A DNA stretch of 64,000 bases from Sclerodactyla briareus (taxonomy: Eukaryota; Echinodermata; Holothuroidea; Dendrochirotida; Sclerodactylidae), in NCBI GenBank assembly GCA_026419785.1, contig JAODTK010003254.1:112038-176037 (forward strand), written 5' to 3'. The notes under the pieces are model-generated. The model saw only the letters and a program-made list of their open reading frames with translations, did not search any database and had not been told where the DNA came from. Of this stretch, positions 11,001-22,450 are shown one piece after another. Within the stretch, counting starts at the first letter, position 1. Each line of letters opens with the position of its first letter. Both the position numbers and the translations under genes were made by a program.

Positions 11001-12335
11001 GAGTTAGTGGTGGATGGAATTCGCCCGTTGCTCTCGTCTCCGACATCTCGCGACTCTATATGGGCATTTCTTCCTCATCGGCCCCTAGAACAATATATAT
11101 TTTTATTGCAATAAGACTCCCTCAATTTTGGAAAAACATATTCTACAAGAAAGAGCAAAGAGAATGCGAAGGCTCAGAATGGAAGATAATGCGCAAGCCC
11201 GCAAATCAAAATAGCAACGCCTCCATAGCAAGGGAGTCTACTTCTCTCCTCAACTTCTCCTCTCCTCTACTTCTCCTCTCCTCTACTTACACAACGCCCC
11301 TCTATTCAGCCTGTTAGTCCCATTCTTGCGGATTCTTCTCTCTCAATCTGGTCACCCCATCGTCTGATCACATCGCCGATTTAGAGCGTTACAGTCACAG
11401 GCCCTTCCCCCCAAAAAAATTAAAGTGGGAGGGGGGGGGGACCGTCCCCCTGAAATTTTGACCAGATGAAAACTGAAAATAAACACCAGCATCGACAATT
11501 AAACTATCATTATCGATCTGCGGAACATGATGGAATATAGACAATAGATATCATTATAACAAGCCTAAATAAATGTGGAACTAGTATACTTTTTTGAGTT
11601 CAACAAATGTTGCCAGTATCCGACCTTTGCCCCGCCTGTCTGCGATATTTCGCATCTTGTAGCGAAATCTGTAGTCGAATCACCGCTGTATTACAAGGCC
11701 ACAATCTCGGCAACAAAAGTGGACTTTGAAAAGATTTATTCCTTAGATTAAAAATAGAAAGTCATGCTGCATTTTGTTCAGCGTATGATGACAATGAAGA
11801 ATACCCCGACATGTCTGTGAATGACTTCTTCATTTACCATCTTGCCGTAATGGCTTTAGGTGTTACGTACGTTTCCAAATAAAAAAGACACAAGAACATA
11901 TAGTTATGTATCCAACGTATACTGTAAAACAAGATCGCACAGTCACTAGGGGGGTCCCGGGGGTCTGACCCCCCAACTTTAGGGAGGCCCCATACATAAT
12001 GATTACAATTAATTACATAATTGATCCAAATTGCTACTTGACGCCCCCCCCCCAACTTTCCATACGTGGCTGCCTCCCTTGCTGTAAAATTGCTATAAAT
12101 TTGCGTACAGATATGTTGCGATACAACGTACAAAAATATGTTGAAACCTTGATTCCCTTGTTGTGTACAAACTTCATACCACTTGAAAAAAGTTGTCGGG
12201 GTAACGTTTTCAAAGACACCAATTGGTCCCACTTTTGGTGTCTTTTGAACGTACGAATAATTTTCACTTAGTTGGTCACACTATGTAAAAATTCTAGGAA
12301 ACCGAAGGGTTAAAAAAACACATTTTAATCTTTCA
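11001..12335. other. no gene; small repeats and G/C runs
   Basis: A 16-bp CT-rich tandem repeat (ACTTCTCCTCTCCTCT type) spans about 11240-11290. A G-run element lies at 11405-11460, and a 'GGGGTCCCGGGGGTCTGACC' block at 11950-11975 resembles one at 13.74-13.77 kb. The three overlapping frames at 11.83-12.27 kb contradict each other and show no domain. Confidence 0.45.
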
Positions 12336-12445
12336 GTGTTTGGTTCTTCCCACCGGAGTCGACCTCACGCCTATAGACTGCAAGTCCGATACGCTAACCA
12401 CGTGAACACAGTGAGATGGCCAACTGGGCGGGAAAGGGGCTACCT
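12336..12445 (-). mobile_element. tRNA-Cys-like SINE head
   Basis: On the minus strand an A-box-like TGGTTAGCGTATCGG (12400-12386) is followed by TTGCAGT, giving a GCA anticodon position at 12381-12379. A B-box-like GGTCGACTCC lies at 12364-12355. Spacing fits an RNA polymerase III internal promoter. The T-arm is one base short of consensus and the acceptor and anticodon stems do not pair well. A functional tRNA is therefore unlikely; a tRNA-derived SINE or tRNA pseudogene is the better reading. Confidence 0.55.
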
Positions 12446-13600
12446 GGGCTAGCATCATAATTACTACGCAGTCTCGATCGTGGCACTGGAAATTCACCGT
12501 ACTGAGGAAGATTTTTCTGAAATGGGGGGGGGGGGTTCGGTGGGTTTGAAGGTGGACATCCCTTTTGCCCCGGGCTTCTCCCTCATCGGGAATTTGCTTC
12601 TCCAAACCCATCTGATATGCGTTATCATTCTTCATACATACTTTTATAATAACATACTATTTACATACATGACCCCGTTTTGTGCTGGTTACATATAGCT
12701 CACAACGTTCAGGAAGTGCCTTTTCCCCGGCTCCTCGCCAACTAATGATGGCGCTCCGCTCAGATAGCCACCCACAACAGTCATGAAAAGTTTGGCCTGC
12801 GCCTGTCTTAGTCCTCTTCCACCTTCCCATCCTCAGCCCGTCCCCTCCGTCCCCCTCCCCCCCCCCCCCCTCCCCCTCCCCCTCCCCCCTAAATTTGTAG
12901 GCTTCCGCGCCACTTCATTTTACAAGTCGCATTCTTGGCACGTTTAAATATTGCACTTTTTAACACTAAAAAAGTGTCTACCTGTCTTCTTTCACAAACG
13001 ACGTTGAGCGGAACCGTCGCAGGAAGATATCCTCATACGAGGATTGAGTATCCTTTCTTTCATAGGAAATTAAGCGTGGTTTTCCAATTGGATTGAGGTT
13101 CGAGTTTTTGTGCAAGTTAACGTGAGCTGAGGCAAGATATCCTAAATCGTTACAGTATTGCGCGGGATCCTATCGTATAGCTTAGGTTGTGTGAATAGCA
13201 TCGGAGCCTAGTGTTAGGTTTAGGGGTCCCTTTTGGGGACTGGTGTCGAGTTCACGATCGGGAAATAATGTATTTCGGGGAGATGTTCCATTCACCTAAT
13301 TTTTAAGGCGATTAGAATGGTTTCCCTGGAATTTTGCGGGGAATATTGAAGTTGTTTCTTGGGGTTTGGGGTTTTTTTTTTTCGGAACGGTACTTTCTGG
13401 GTTAGAACCGTGGTTGGGCCTTGATAGGCTTCCCACTCAGTAGAGTTTTATTACACAAATCAGTTTAACTAGTACGTATGAATTATTATCGCTGCAAATT
13501 GTTACGATTTTTATTTTTTTATTCAGTGCCTTACGGCTAGCGTAGTCGATAGGTACCCGGGATAGGTCCGGAATCCCGGCATGCCATTATAAAAGTGGTG
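12446..13600. other. no gene; family M copy and a C-rich tract
   Basis: Family M phrase 'GATGGCGCTCCGCTCAGATA' occurs at about 12747-12766. A nearly pure C tract lies at 12838-12892, and a T-run sits at about 13373. The remainder is mixed sequence without a credible coding frame. Confidence 0.45.
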
Positions 13601-14060
13601 CACTTTTCAACTTTTGCATTTAGTGTGTTCTCCCTTACCGATTTTTTTTTTTAGATATGGCTCTTTTAAGCCCTGCTGGGTTGGGCAGGCAACAGGGTTG
13701 CAGCCCTCGATGTCGTCCTGCAACCAGGGCGCAGCAATAGGGGTCCGGGGGACGTCATGGTCAGACCCCCCACCCCCCACGGCGGCGAGTGTGTGGCGAT
13801 TGGGGGGGACGGACGGATGGATACCATCTAAGCGGTGCGCCACCATCGGTGGGCGCGTAGCCTCCAAGAAAAAATATCGTTTGAAGCCCTCTAGATTGCA
13901 GGAAACGGCACTCCCGTGCTGGGGACAGTGAGCCAGCATCCTAAAATTGATAAGAATTTTTATCTCAGGGAAGGTTCTCCAAAAGAATTCCCCTTGGATA
14001 ACTTTCAAGGTTTTGTATTCGTTTCTGTCACATTCAGAAATACGATGCAAGTGAGGTTAC
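13601..14060 (-). repeat. family M copy (reverse) within a G/C-run element
   Basis: The minus-strand reading of 13830-13910 gives the family M order: a GCCGTTTCC-type phrase, then 'ACCGATGGTGGCGCACCGCT'. The neighbouring block with 'GGGGTCCGGGGGACGTCATG' resembles 11.95-11.98 kb. The 147-codon minus-strand frame (13607-14050) and the 105-codon plus-strand frame cross this repeat and have no recognisable domain. Confidence 0.55.
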
Positions 14061-14330
14061 GGTCATGAAAGGAGCAAAGGAATGGACAATGGCACCACCA
14101 CTACGTTCGCGCGTTGCGCGAGATTTTGCAGGACCAATTTTACACGACATTGCAGCTGACCCCTCTCTGACCTATCACTCAGATAGGCCGGAGTTTTTTC
14201 ACTCAAAGATTACGGCCACCATTTTTATCTCTTTGCGGACACCAGGCAATGGTAGGGACACTTCCAATTGGGAACAGACAGGTGGCCGAATGAGTATACC
14301 ATAGAACGATTGAAACCGCAACTGCGAGTG
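14061..14330. other. no gene recognised
   Basis: A 79-codon plus frame and a 62-codon minus frame overlap here and neither shows a domain. No repeat phrase was matched. Confidence 0.35.
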
Positions 14331-14915
14331 AAGCGCTCGAGAAAATGTTCCAATTTTGGAAATCCATCGAAAGTTTCTGACAATCATTGATATTAAACTA
14401 TCTTCAATGAATTTGAATCATGTCTTTGCACGAATTGTGGCGTTCCTGGCCGAATCTTCGATTACTATTTTAGGGGGTTACCACCCGCACCGTGTGCATG
14501 CCCCTAAGTTGTGCACCGTGCATGCATCCAACTTTCAACAATGGTTCGCGCCCATAAAGGCATTGACGAATACTCCAATTCTGCAAAAATGGACCATACG
14601 GTATATGCCAAAAAAATCAACAGGTCCCGCCAGGTGGTAGACTTACCCCCGTCAGCGCAACCTTCTTCCTTCTTTTAAAAACAACCAAAGCTCACACTTT
14701 CGGGCATTCCATCGAAAATTCAGGCAAGATTCGGCCTTTTCTATCGAATTGGAACAAGTCTTTTTGACAACCGCAATTTTCGGGTTCTACCGTTGCCTCA
14801 TGTTGTAGTATGTGCACTGTGCACCCAACTTTAACGAGTGGTCGCCCCTGAATGAAAAAAAAAAAAAAAAACAAAAATCCAGGTCCCGTAGGTGGTGAAT
14901 GTAACCTACCTACCC
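14331..14915 (+). repeat. diverged tandem duplication, about 260-bp period
   Basis: 'AGGTCCCGCCAGGTGGT' near 14622 and 'AGGTCCCGTAGGTGGTG' near 14881 are about 260 bp apart. Upstream, the pairs 'GTGCACCGTGCATGCATCC' and 'GTGCACTGTGCACCC', 'AACAATGGTTCGCGCCC' and 'AACGAGTGGTCGCCCC', and two TCCATCGAAA phrases keep the same order. An A-run of 17 lies at 14857. Confidence 0.65.
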
Positions 14916-15525
14916 CGTCGCCTCACACCCTGTCCTCATGATAGCGATTTGTTTGATAGTTTGTCGTTATTTAAAACATGGTCCCCGAGCAGGAAATCGA
15001 CAACGTCCGACGGAGGAGCAGCACACCAAGCTGTTATGCAACCGATAGGATTGAAAGAGAGAGAAACCATTCTGTCATTGATAATGTAAGAACACCCACA
15101 GACAGAGTATATATTAGGCATTATTGGAAATCATATGTCTGCACAGAAGCAAATCTATGTCTGAACACTACGGTACATAAAATACCCGCCAAAAATACTC
15201 GCCAAAATTTCGAAAATTGGAGAGCAGGAAAGTCACTCAACATTGATTTTTAGGCATTATGCATTTGTTTGAAACCACGGTTGCTGTTGGATATTTCGGA
15301 TACAGTGTCAGCAAAATATCAGACGGACTCAAATATTGGTGGAGACACAATGGAGTGCGCCCCTCAAATAAAAATATTTGGGGGGAAGGACGCCGCCCGC
15401 CCCGTCCCCCTCCCCAACTCCCCCCCCCCTTCCCATGATCGCCCGCTTGCTGTTGAAGCCTAATAAGCAGGCAAAAAATCCCGAAAAACAGTCGGGTCCG
15501 TCCACGAACACGGTCTCAGTCCAGG
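14916..15525. other. no gene; C-rich element end
   Basis: Overlapping short frames on both strands carry no domain. A C-run region at 15385-15435 resembles the G/C-run non-autonomous elements elsewhere in the window. Confidence 0.4.
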
Positions 15526-18240
15526 GCGGGCAGGGATAGGACAGCGGTTATGGCAGGCCTGCCCAGAATGCCAGACCGGGACGCCGGGGTCCTTTTCCCT
15601 GTCAGGTGGATCAGGCCGTCGTAACTACATACTTCGGTAGACACCACCAGTCAGACAGGCGACCTGCAGGCCAACCAACCACCAGCCGACCAACTAGCCA
15701 GCTAGCCTACCAGGGTCCGTGGCTCCAGCTGGAAGCCACAGGTGTACATCCTCCTCCGTGCACCCGGACAGGAAGCCAGGGACGTTCCATCACCTGACAA
15801 CAACGAGAGATGGTCGGGCCCTTCTTAATTCTCAGACTCGTGGCCCTGTCCAGGAGTGGGTCACAGGAACCGTTCTAGCCAGCCGCTACCGACAGCCACA
15901 GCGGAAGGCACCACTGAAGCGTCCACCACCCAACCCTGAGGGGCAACCTGACCCGGGAGCGACCAAGGATCCACCCAGCAGTCGACGAGGGTCGACACGG
16001 CAGAGCGGGGTCTAACACTGGAGGAAGCCGTTCCTGGGAGGGAAAAATCCAGGCCCCGCATTAGCCGCAGACCTTAAATTTTCCTCGTGTGAGAACGGAC
16101 GAGGAAGCGGTCGGTCCGGCCCCGACTGGAACAGACTTTTCCTAGGAATATTTCCGACAGCAGGGCAGTCGAGACCTACGAAGGAGTCATGAAGTACGAG
16201 GACCAGTCGACACCCGAGACTCCAAATTCGGCCGACAGTCACACTGACTCTGGGAGCGGCACAACGCCCAAGCACATCTTCGTTACCAGTTGTTGGGGAA
16301 TGCAACGAGCGTTACGAAAGACTGACGTCCGTTAAAAGATGGCAGGTCTCCGAAGAAGTTCTTCCAAGTACTCGCGGGTGGACGAGGGACCGGTTGGCAG
16401 GATCATTCAGATCACCTCCTTTCCGCCAACCGCCATGGACAATTTGCGTTCAGTGAGAGCGTTTAACGCCAAAGGCAAGTTCCAGAACCCTGTAGCGTTC
16501 AAGGGCCCAGTTGTACCCAAAGAGTCGAAGCCCAACGACGGCCCTAGGAGACGAAATAGCTGCCCCACTATGAAAGGCAGCAATAAGAACGCCAGTTGCC
16601 TGTAGGAAAGGCCCCAAACTTCCAATCAAGGTTTTTTTTTTCTCCACCATAGATAAGGCGGGGCGGGGAAGGCTATCTGAATCTAAAACCATTCAACAAG
16701 GCGTTCGTTCACCCGAAGAGGTGCAGGATGGAGACGCTCACAAACATATCACCGAACTACACAAAGGCATGTGGGCGACGTCACTGTCTCCACGTACACA
16801 TAGCCGACCAGGATCAGGCATACCTCACGTTTGCCTTCCGATGGCACAACCTACCAGTGTCACGGCACTTCCATTCGGGCTCTCGACAGAACCGAGAGTC
16901 CTTCACCCGATGGCTCCGTTCCGGGTCCTGGTATTCCTCCGACGACTGGGTATTCAAATCTACGCATACCTGGACGACAGGAGGGTTCGTCGCGTCTTCC
17001 AGGGAAGCTCGTAGGCGGACACCGCCACTACTCTCCGGCTGTTGCAACACCTAGGTTGGTTGGTGAACGAGGAAAAGTCGATGTTAACTCAACACAACGA
17101 ATCACTTCCTGGGGAATACTTGGGATTGCGCCATGGCAGCTTGCCACCAGGGGCGTAATACGGGTGTAATGTGTATGTGGGGGGGGGGGGGGTGTGACAC
17201 CCCTGTGAAAATCAGAATGTCGTGCTCTGGGCGACAAAAAGTCGGACTCCGCCGATTTAGGTGAAAAATTAATTGATTTATAGGCATGACCTATTTTCTG
17301 TAGTTGCTGTTTCCCGTCGAAAATAGGGCTGGTTGCGATTGTGCATTCTGGATTCCAGGCAGTAGACTAGCGTTAATTAAAAAATGAATTTGAAACTCGT
17401 TCCCATTCCACCTCACATTGAATCATGAATTACGATAATTCGTACCTACCTGTAAACTACATCGAAAAATCGACGTGCCTACAGGGGCGGCGCCCATCGG
17501 GAACAAGTGCCCCCCCCCCCCCCGTCGAAAATATGAGTGACAGGTTAATGACACAGCATCCTAACACACATTACTTAGTCGGAAAAATTATATTGGCAGA
17601 AAATTGGACCCCGCCCTTAGACCCCTCTCCCTCCCCTTAGACCTCTCCCCCAGATCAGTCTATCAACAGATCACTAACGGAAACGATTGTTCACAGCCAG
17701 TCGTGGCCCAGGGCACCCTCCACGACCGCTGGCCCGCCTCTGTACAATGCGATAATAAGATCGGTCCTCACGAAAATCTTGTCGGTTTTCTCACAATGAT
17801 CCCCACCCCTCGGGAATTTCATGTATATACGTCCGCCCCTGGCTGGCACCCACCAAGCAAGGATCGAGATCTCACAAAAGGTGTTCAACTACTCCCTACA
17901 CACTTACAAGCCGACTCCCGCCAAGCTTGGCTTCAGACCTTGGGAAGGATGGCCGAACCTGGGTCACCCGCCTCCTTCCGACCATGCTACATATGACTAT
18001 TGCACTGCATTACCGGGAGTTCTACTGTCTCCCGCATTTGGCAGAACTCGTCGGTAAAATGCCCACTGCGAACCGTTTCTCAAGCCGTTCTACAGTGGTG
18101 GACGTAGAACCAATGTTGTCCTGTGGGCGCTCCGCCCCCCACCAAGACAAGAGACCCAGGGCGACAATTTCCACGGATGCGTCGACTCTGGTCTGCGAGC
18201 GACCTGGGCGTTTCTTGAATAGGCCAAGAGCTCATCAGTA
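15526..18240 (+). pseudogene. DIRS1-like retrotransposon pol (RT and RNase H), frameshifted and interrupted
   Basis: The RT blocks of a DIRS1-type element appear in order across three frames. 'RWQVSEEVL' (16337-16363) and 'KAAIRTPVACRKGPK' (about 16571-16615) precede 'YLNLKPFNK' and 'RMETLTN' (16674-16745). Next come 'YLTFAFRWHNLPV' (16821-16859), 'LPFGLST' (16868-16888), the catalytic 'IYAYLDD' (to 16978) and 'LLQHLGWLVNEEKSMLT' (from 17039). After an inserted element, 'RQAWLQTLGRMA' (17919-17954) gives the connector and 'TISTDAST' (18164-18187) the RNase H start. Stops and frameshifts show it is dead. The GC-rich sequence from about 15.5 to 16.3 kb is probably the gag and upstream part, but I recognise no motif there. 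No tyrosine recombinase follows, so the element is truncated at about 18.24 kb. Confidence 0.85.
17148..17841. mobile_element. hAT-like non-autonomous TIR element inserted in the DIRS pol
   Basis: The left end is CAGGGGCGTAATACG (17148 on). The right end, read in reverse, is CAGGGGCGGACGTAT (17841 back). The flanking 8-mers CTTGCCAC (17140-17147) and GCTGGCAC (17842-17849) match at five of eight positions, as a decayed hAT-type 8-bp target duplication would. The DIRS blocks resume on the far side, which independently supports an insertion here. Inside are a 13-G run and a second GGGGCGGCGCC segment with a C run (17481-17522) like one at 22.89 kb, so it may itself be composite. Confidence 0.7.
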
Positions 18241-20220
18241 GGCTAAGGTTAACAATATTTCATGGTGAATCTTTTAAATCTCCCGTATTAATTGGTTGTT
18301 TGGCCAAGGTTGTGGTAAGCGAATAGTGATCATTTCTTAACGTACATTACTTCGTAGGTCCACTGTGTGTTATGTCTATACAATCCACTGTCGGACGTCT
18401 AGGCTTCGTATGTTTGGATCTATGCCAAGCTGGCTGGTCATTTATTGTACCGTTGTATGTTATGTAGGCCTACGCATGCGGAATCGGAGTGCGGTTTGTT
18501 CCGGGTAGATGTTCTCAGTAGCTTTACACAAACGGGTATTTTTCACAAATCCTGAGTTCGGAAATAGGGGTCAAGTCACATCTTTCATCATGAGAATGGT
18601 GCTGTATGATAGTGGCAGAGCGGCTAGGTTTGTGAATTTTTGGAATGCGCAGCACGAGGATTCGGATTTTAGACGTCATTAGGGCGGTTGTAGCACAAGT
18701 AAGTTTTATTGTTCAATCCATGATTCTATAATAAAAGTGTCTGTTCCGCGAAATCAATTATAAAACCAAGAAAACTGTTAATAAACGGTTAGGGGAGGAC
18801 CCAACCCCCCGGGGCACAGGGGGACGTTTTTTACATTTTCGGGGCCAGCCACCCCCCACCATTGTGAAAAAAAAAAGAGGGGGGCCAACGCTTGTTAGCC
18901 CCCCCCCCACCAATATATTGCAGTGTTCAGAAAACATTCAATGTTATGTATTATTGCATTGTCTGATTGTTTAAACTTAATGTTTCAACCATTTCTAGGA
19001 AAGTCCGTGAAATAGTGACGATCAATCCTATTAAGACTTGGGAGGCTATAATAGCATATGAGTCCAGTTGCATCATTTGCGGTCTCGTATAATGGCCGTA
19101 ATGTGATACTCGGAGCAGAAGGCCTGTACTGCGCGTCGCAATCGGTTTGACATATTCACTACTTCGGACAACGATGAACACTCATGGTGGGATAGATAAA
19201 CATGTCGGACAGTATGCTAGTCTACGTTGGGACGATATTGTCCTTATGATCATATTTCAGCCAAAATTAGTGTAACTAATGAAATAACACAATCTGGCAA
19301 TTAGGTAATATGCAGCGAAGTAAATTAAAAAATGCAAAAAATCTACGGGCGGTTTGCATTGTGATAATATGGAAGTGCCACATTATGTACCATAGCCCGT
19401 TGGTAATCTTGCCTCCAGGCAACCCATCAAAGCAAATCAATAGAAGGTTTGCGAATGCTGTCAGGAGTAGAGCCTATTACCGTACGAACTAAATATGACT
19501 AAGTCAGATGGCCATTATAATGAATTTAACAATTGTACCCTTCGGTGTGGTTTGTATTTGAATATAGGTCGCACTTATAACCACATGGTTGCGTATATTT
19601 CCTTGTATTATTTCGCTGGTAATATGACTTGTCACGTGATTAACGGAGGCTGAAACTCTTTCGAATTATTTCAAGACAACATGGTCCTACTCAGCATTTG
19701 CTTCATTCTTCAGATGAGTTAAGAATATGTAAAATTAAGTACTATTATGAAAAGTATCCATTTTGAAAAATGGTATGTGTTGATTAACAGTAAGTTGTAG
19801 TGCTAATATTTCAGCAAAAGAGCATACCAAATTTAAAATAAAATTTTTCGGTGGGGATCACCCTCATCCACAACAGTGTAAAGATTACTTTGGTCGGTCA
19901 ATCTTCAAATTTTGCAATTTCGAATGTGTTGTTTAACATATGCTTCAATATATGCACATGGGCATAGCAATACATTCACGGAAACGACTGCGCATCTCGA
20001 CCTGTCAACACGTAGCCTACTTAAAGAAAGGGTGTTTTAAATGTAAATAGGCTGGATCAAATGAATACTTTGTACGGAGTGACATTTTTCATTCAACTTG
20101 TTTTAAAAACTTATATTAAAATTGCATTTTTTTCTCTGAATAATAAATGTTTTCTTGTATATTCATCAATTTCACACTGAGAACCTGTATTTTAATGCCT
20201 AGATATATGTAGCACAGGCC
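18241..20220. other. no gene; one G/C-run element
   Basis: Mostly mixed, AT-leaning sequence with no open frame of note. Between about 18790 and 18915, G and C runs with inverted character (CCCCCCGGGGCAC, then GGGGGGCC, then an 11-C run) look like the G/C-rich half of a small non-autonomous transposon. I see nothing else to annotate. Confidence 0.45.
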
Positions 20221-20500
20221 ACTCTGCAAATGCCGTTTCCGGCCATCTAGAGGGGCCGCCTGAAACCCCAAAAATTTCTGGTACGCTAAGCGCCAACCAA
20301 CGGTGGCGCTACGCTTAGATGTAAACAGTCACATTAGCCCCCCCCCCCCTCAATACAATGTGCATTCCGCCGCGCCTGTTCTTTGCCCCGAAACCCATTC
20401 ATCAGGCTCGGTTCGACCAAGAGCGTAGGGGTCGGGCGCTGCCCCTCAGTGATAAATGTGGGGGCGGAGGTACCTTCAACCCCCCCCCCCCACTCCTCGA
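20221..20500 (+). repeat. family M copy with C runs
   Basis: 'GCCGTTTCCGGCCATCTAG' (about 20232-20250) is followed by 'GCGCCAACCAACGGTGGCGC' (about 20290-20309), then 'CGCTTAGATG' and an 11-C run. The same order of phrases occurs at 52.16-52.33 kb, and in reverse at 43.84-43.94 kb. The core GCGCCAACC...GGTGGCGC is itself nearly palindromic. Confidence 0.65.
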
Positions 20501-22255
20501 GTGTGAAAACCCCTTATTATTTTAATGTGCACAAATTCGCAATAATAATACTTTTTTCGTCCAATTATTAACACACATATTACAACGACTGCCGAGATTG
20601 GCTGTCGGGATGTAGAGCAATCACTTGTGTTATGGTATGATTAGGATTAGGTAGGAATAAGATTCACGTATAAAACCAATGCGGAAATAGCTTGTGTGAA
20701 AATCTGCAAATTGACCCATTCTCTTTTTACAATTTTATAATGCAGTATGGGACCAAAATATACAAATAGCGTCCTGGTTAGTCTCTGAAAGGAGTGGACA
20801 ATACGAGGAGGCAATTCCCGCCTCCCATCCTAGCACTCTAATTCGGACTGAAGAAGTTTAACCATGGTCTTAAATTATACGCCAAATGGATATAAAATCG
20901 AAGAGAGAATATCTCGACAATAATTGAATCAAAATTTCGAAGCCGACATGCGAATTCGAAAAAGAATGAAACTAAGGTAATTCTTTCAAATTAAATTAAC
21001 GAAATTGTGCAGCACTTTTTCCGCCGCGGCGCACGCACTAATCGCTTAGGTATGTGTCACGGGGTATATTTATTTACGTACCGTTCCCGTCATTGTGACT
21101 CATGAATTCAAGAACTTTACGATTTTCGGGCGATCTTTTTTGAAGATTCACGTCGAAGGAAACTGGAACGTGGCCAAAAAAATCTATGCCTGGGTCACTG
21201 TATGGACTGACTGGAGGTTCTTGAGATTTTCGACAGCTTACAATGGGGGCACAACGATGGGTCACTCACTGCCTATGTGCTCAGCACATTTTGCAGAAAA
21301 ACATCACGAGATTCAGAGCAACAATTGCATCTAAAGGACATGTGGAAAATGGCAAAATTTATTTTTACGCCCGGGGGGGGGGGCAAGACGGCCGTACACA
21401 TTTTTTGAGAGAGAGAAGGAATCGGGGGGCAAAGGCGCAAAAAATGACAAAAAAAACGGGAAAAAAAATTGGGCACAGCGAAAAAAATAAGGTAAAAATA
21501 AAAAAAACATGGACCCCGAATCCTTCGAAATCTTCTGCTGACTGGCCAAATTTATGATAGAATGCCCGAAAAACATGCAAAACTTCCTCGCGGTACCAGT
21601 AACCCACCTAAAAAATTCCGGCAAATTTAGTTGGCCCCTAAATAGGAATGGTCCCGTACGCCTGTGTTGGCAGTCCGCGGTTAGGTAAGAATTACACTAA
21701 CTCCAAAAGAAGAGCCCACTTACTGCCCATGGAGCTCAGTACAATTTGGCGGGAAAAAAATCAAAAGATCCCCGAGTAGCAAGTCGCTCTCAATGACGTG
21801 AAAATACAAAATTATTTCTGGAACAAAGTGAATGCTTAGGAGTGTCATAATGCTTCAGACTGCATCTAAGGTCACCTGAAATGCAAACATTTTTAAAGGG
21901 GGGTTCGGCGGTCATCTGAGAAGTGAGATTTAGACTAACTAAATCTTACTGTCCTCGATTCGATTTGGCAGAGGAAGGCACAAGATTCAGAGTATGTTAA
22001 GAATTTCAGCCAAATTTAAACTGATGGAAGGCTAGCAACCAGCCGTACTGAACCTGCTCGTGCCACCGCGTCTGGTCAATAATGTCGCACTGTGAACGGA
22101 TTAAGCCGGGAATTGTATCCTCAATTTGGTTAGTCTAACCGAACGCTGGCCGAACAAGCAACTTTCGTTGTTCACGATAATACATTTACATCATTGAGGT
22201 TGTGACGGTTACCGGACTGCAGTCACGCCACAGATCGTTATATAGTCTGATCATC
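20501..22255. other. no gene; weak direct repeat and a G-run element
   Basis: A 'CACTCACTGCCTATGTGCTC' segment with following A-rich text (about 21261-21330) is echoed by 'CACTTACTGCCCATGGAGCT' at about 21716-21770, a diverged direct repeat some 455 bp apart. An 11-G run followed by A/G-rich sequence at 21370-21520 resembles the family P polypurine tract. Minus-strand frames across it are low-complexity. Confidence 0.45.
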
Positions 22256-22450
22256 GACCTAAGAGCGGTGAGGTGGCAGGCACGGTAGAGTGTCGCCTGC
22301 AATGCCTGAGGTTCCCTAGTTCAAATCCGGTGTCGTCACAGACACCAACTTTACCCCGCTCCTTCTCGTGTAGGAAAGTTGCTGCACTTTCGTCTGTCGG
22401 CTTGGACGTTAAATGGCGACCCGGGAGCAGGAATTCCCAACCCTGACCCT
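22256..22450 (+). mobile_element. tRNA-derived SINE (tRNA-Cys-like head)
   Basis: An A-box-like TGGCAGGCACGG (22274-22285), an anticodon-loop-like CTGCAAT with GCA anticodon (22297-22303) and a good B box AGTTCAAATCC (22318-22328) sit at tRNA spacing. Downstream comes a non-tRNA body with 'TCGGCTTGGACGTTAAATGG' (about 22398-22417), a phrase of the kind found in SINE bodies. Stem pairing is imperfect, which argues against a working tRNA gene. The 3' limit is uncertain. Confidence 0.65.

Noticed and set aside
13607-14050. 147-codon minus-strand frame, the longest in the window
   Set aside because: Crosses family M and G/C-run repeat DNA, competes with a plus-strand frame, and shows no recognisable motif.
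22256-22335. Functional tRNA-Cys gene
   Set aside because: A and B boxes are present but stems pair poorly and a SINE-like body follows.
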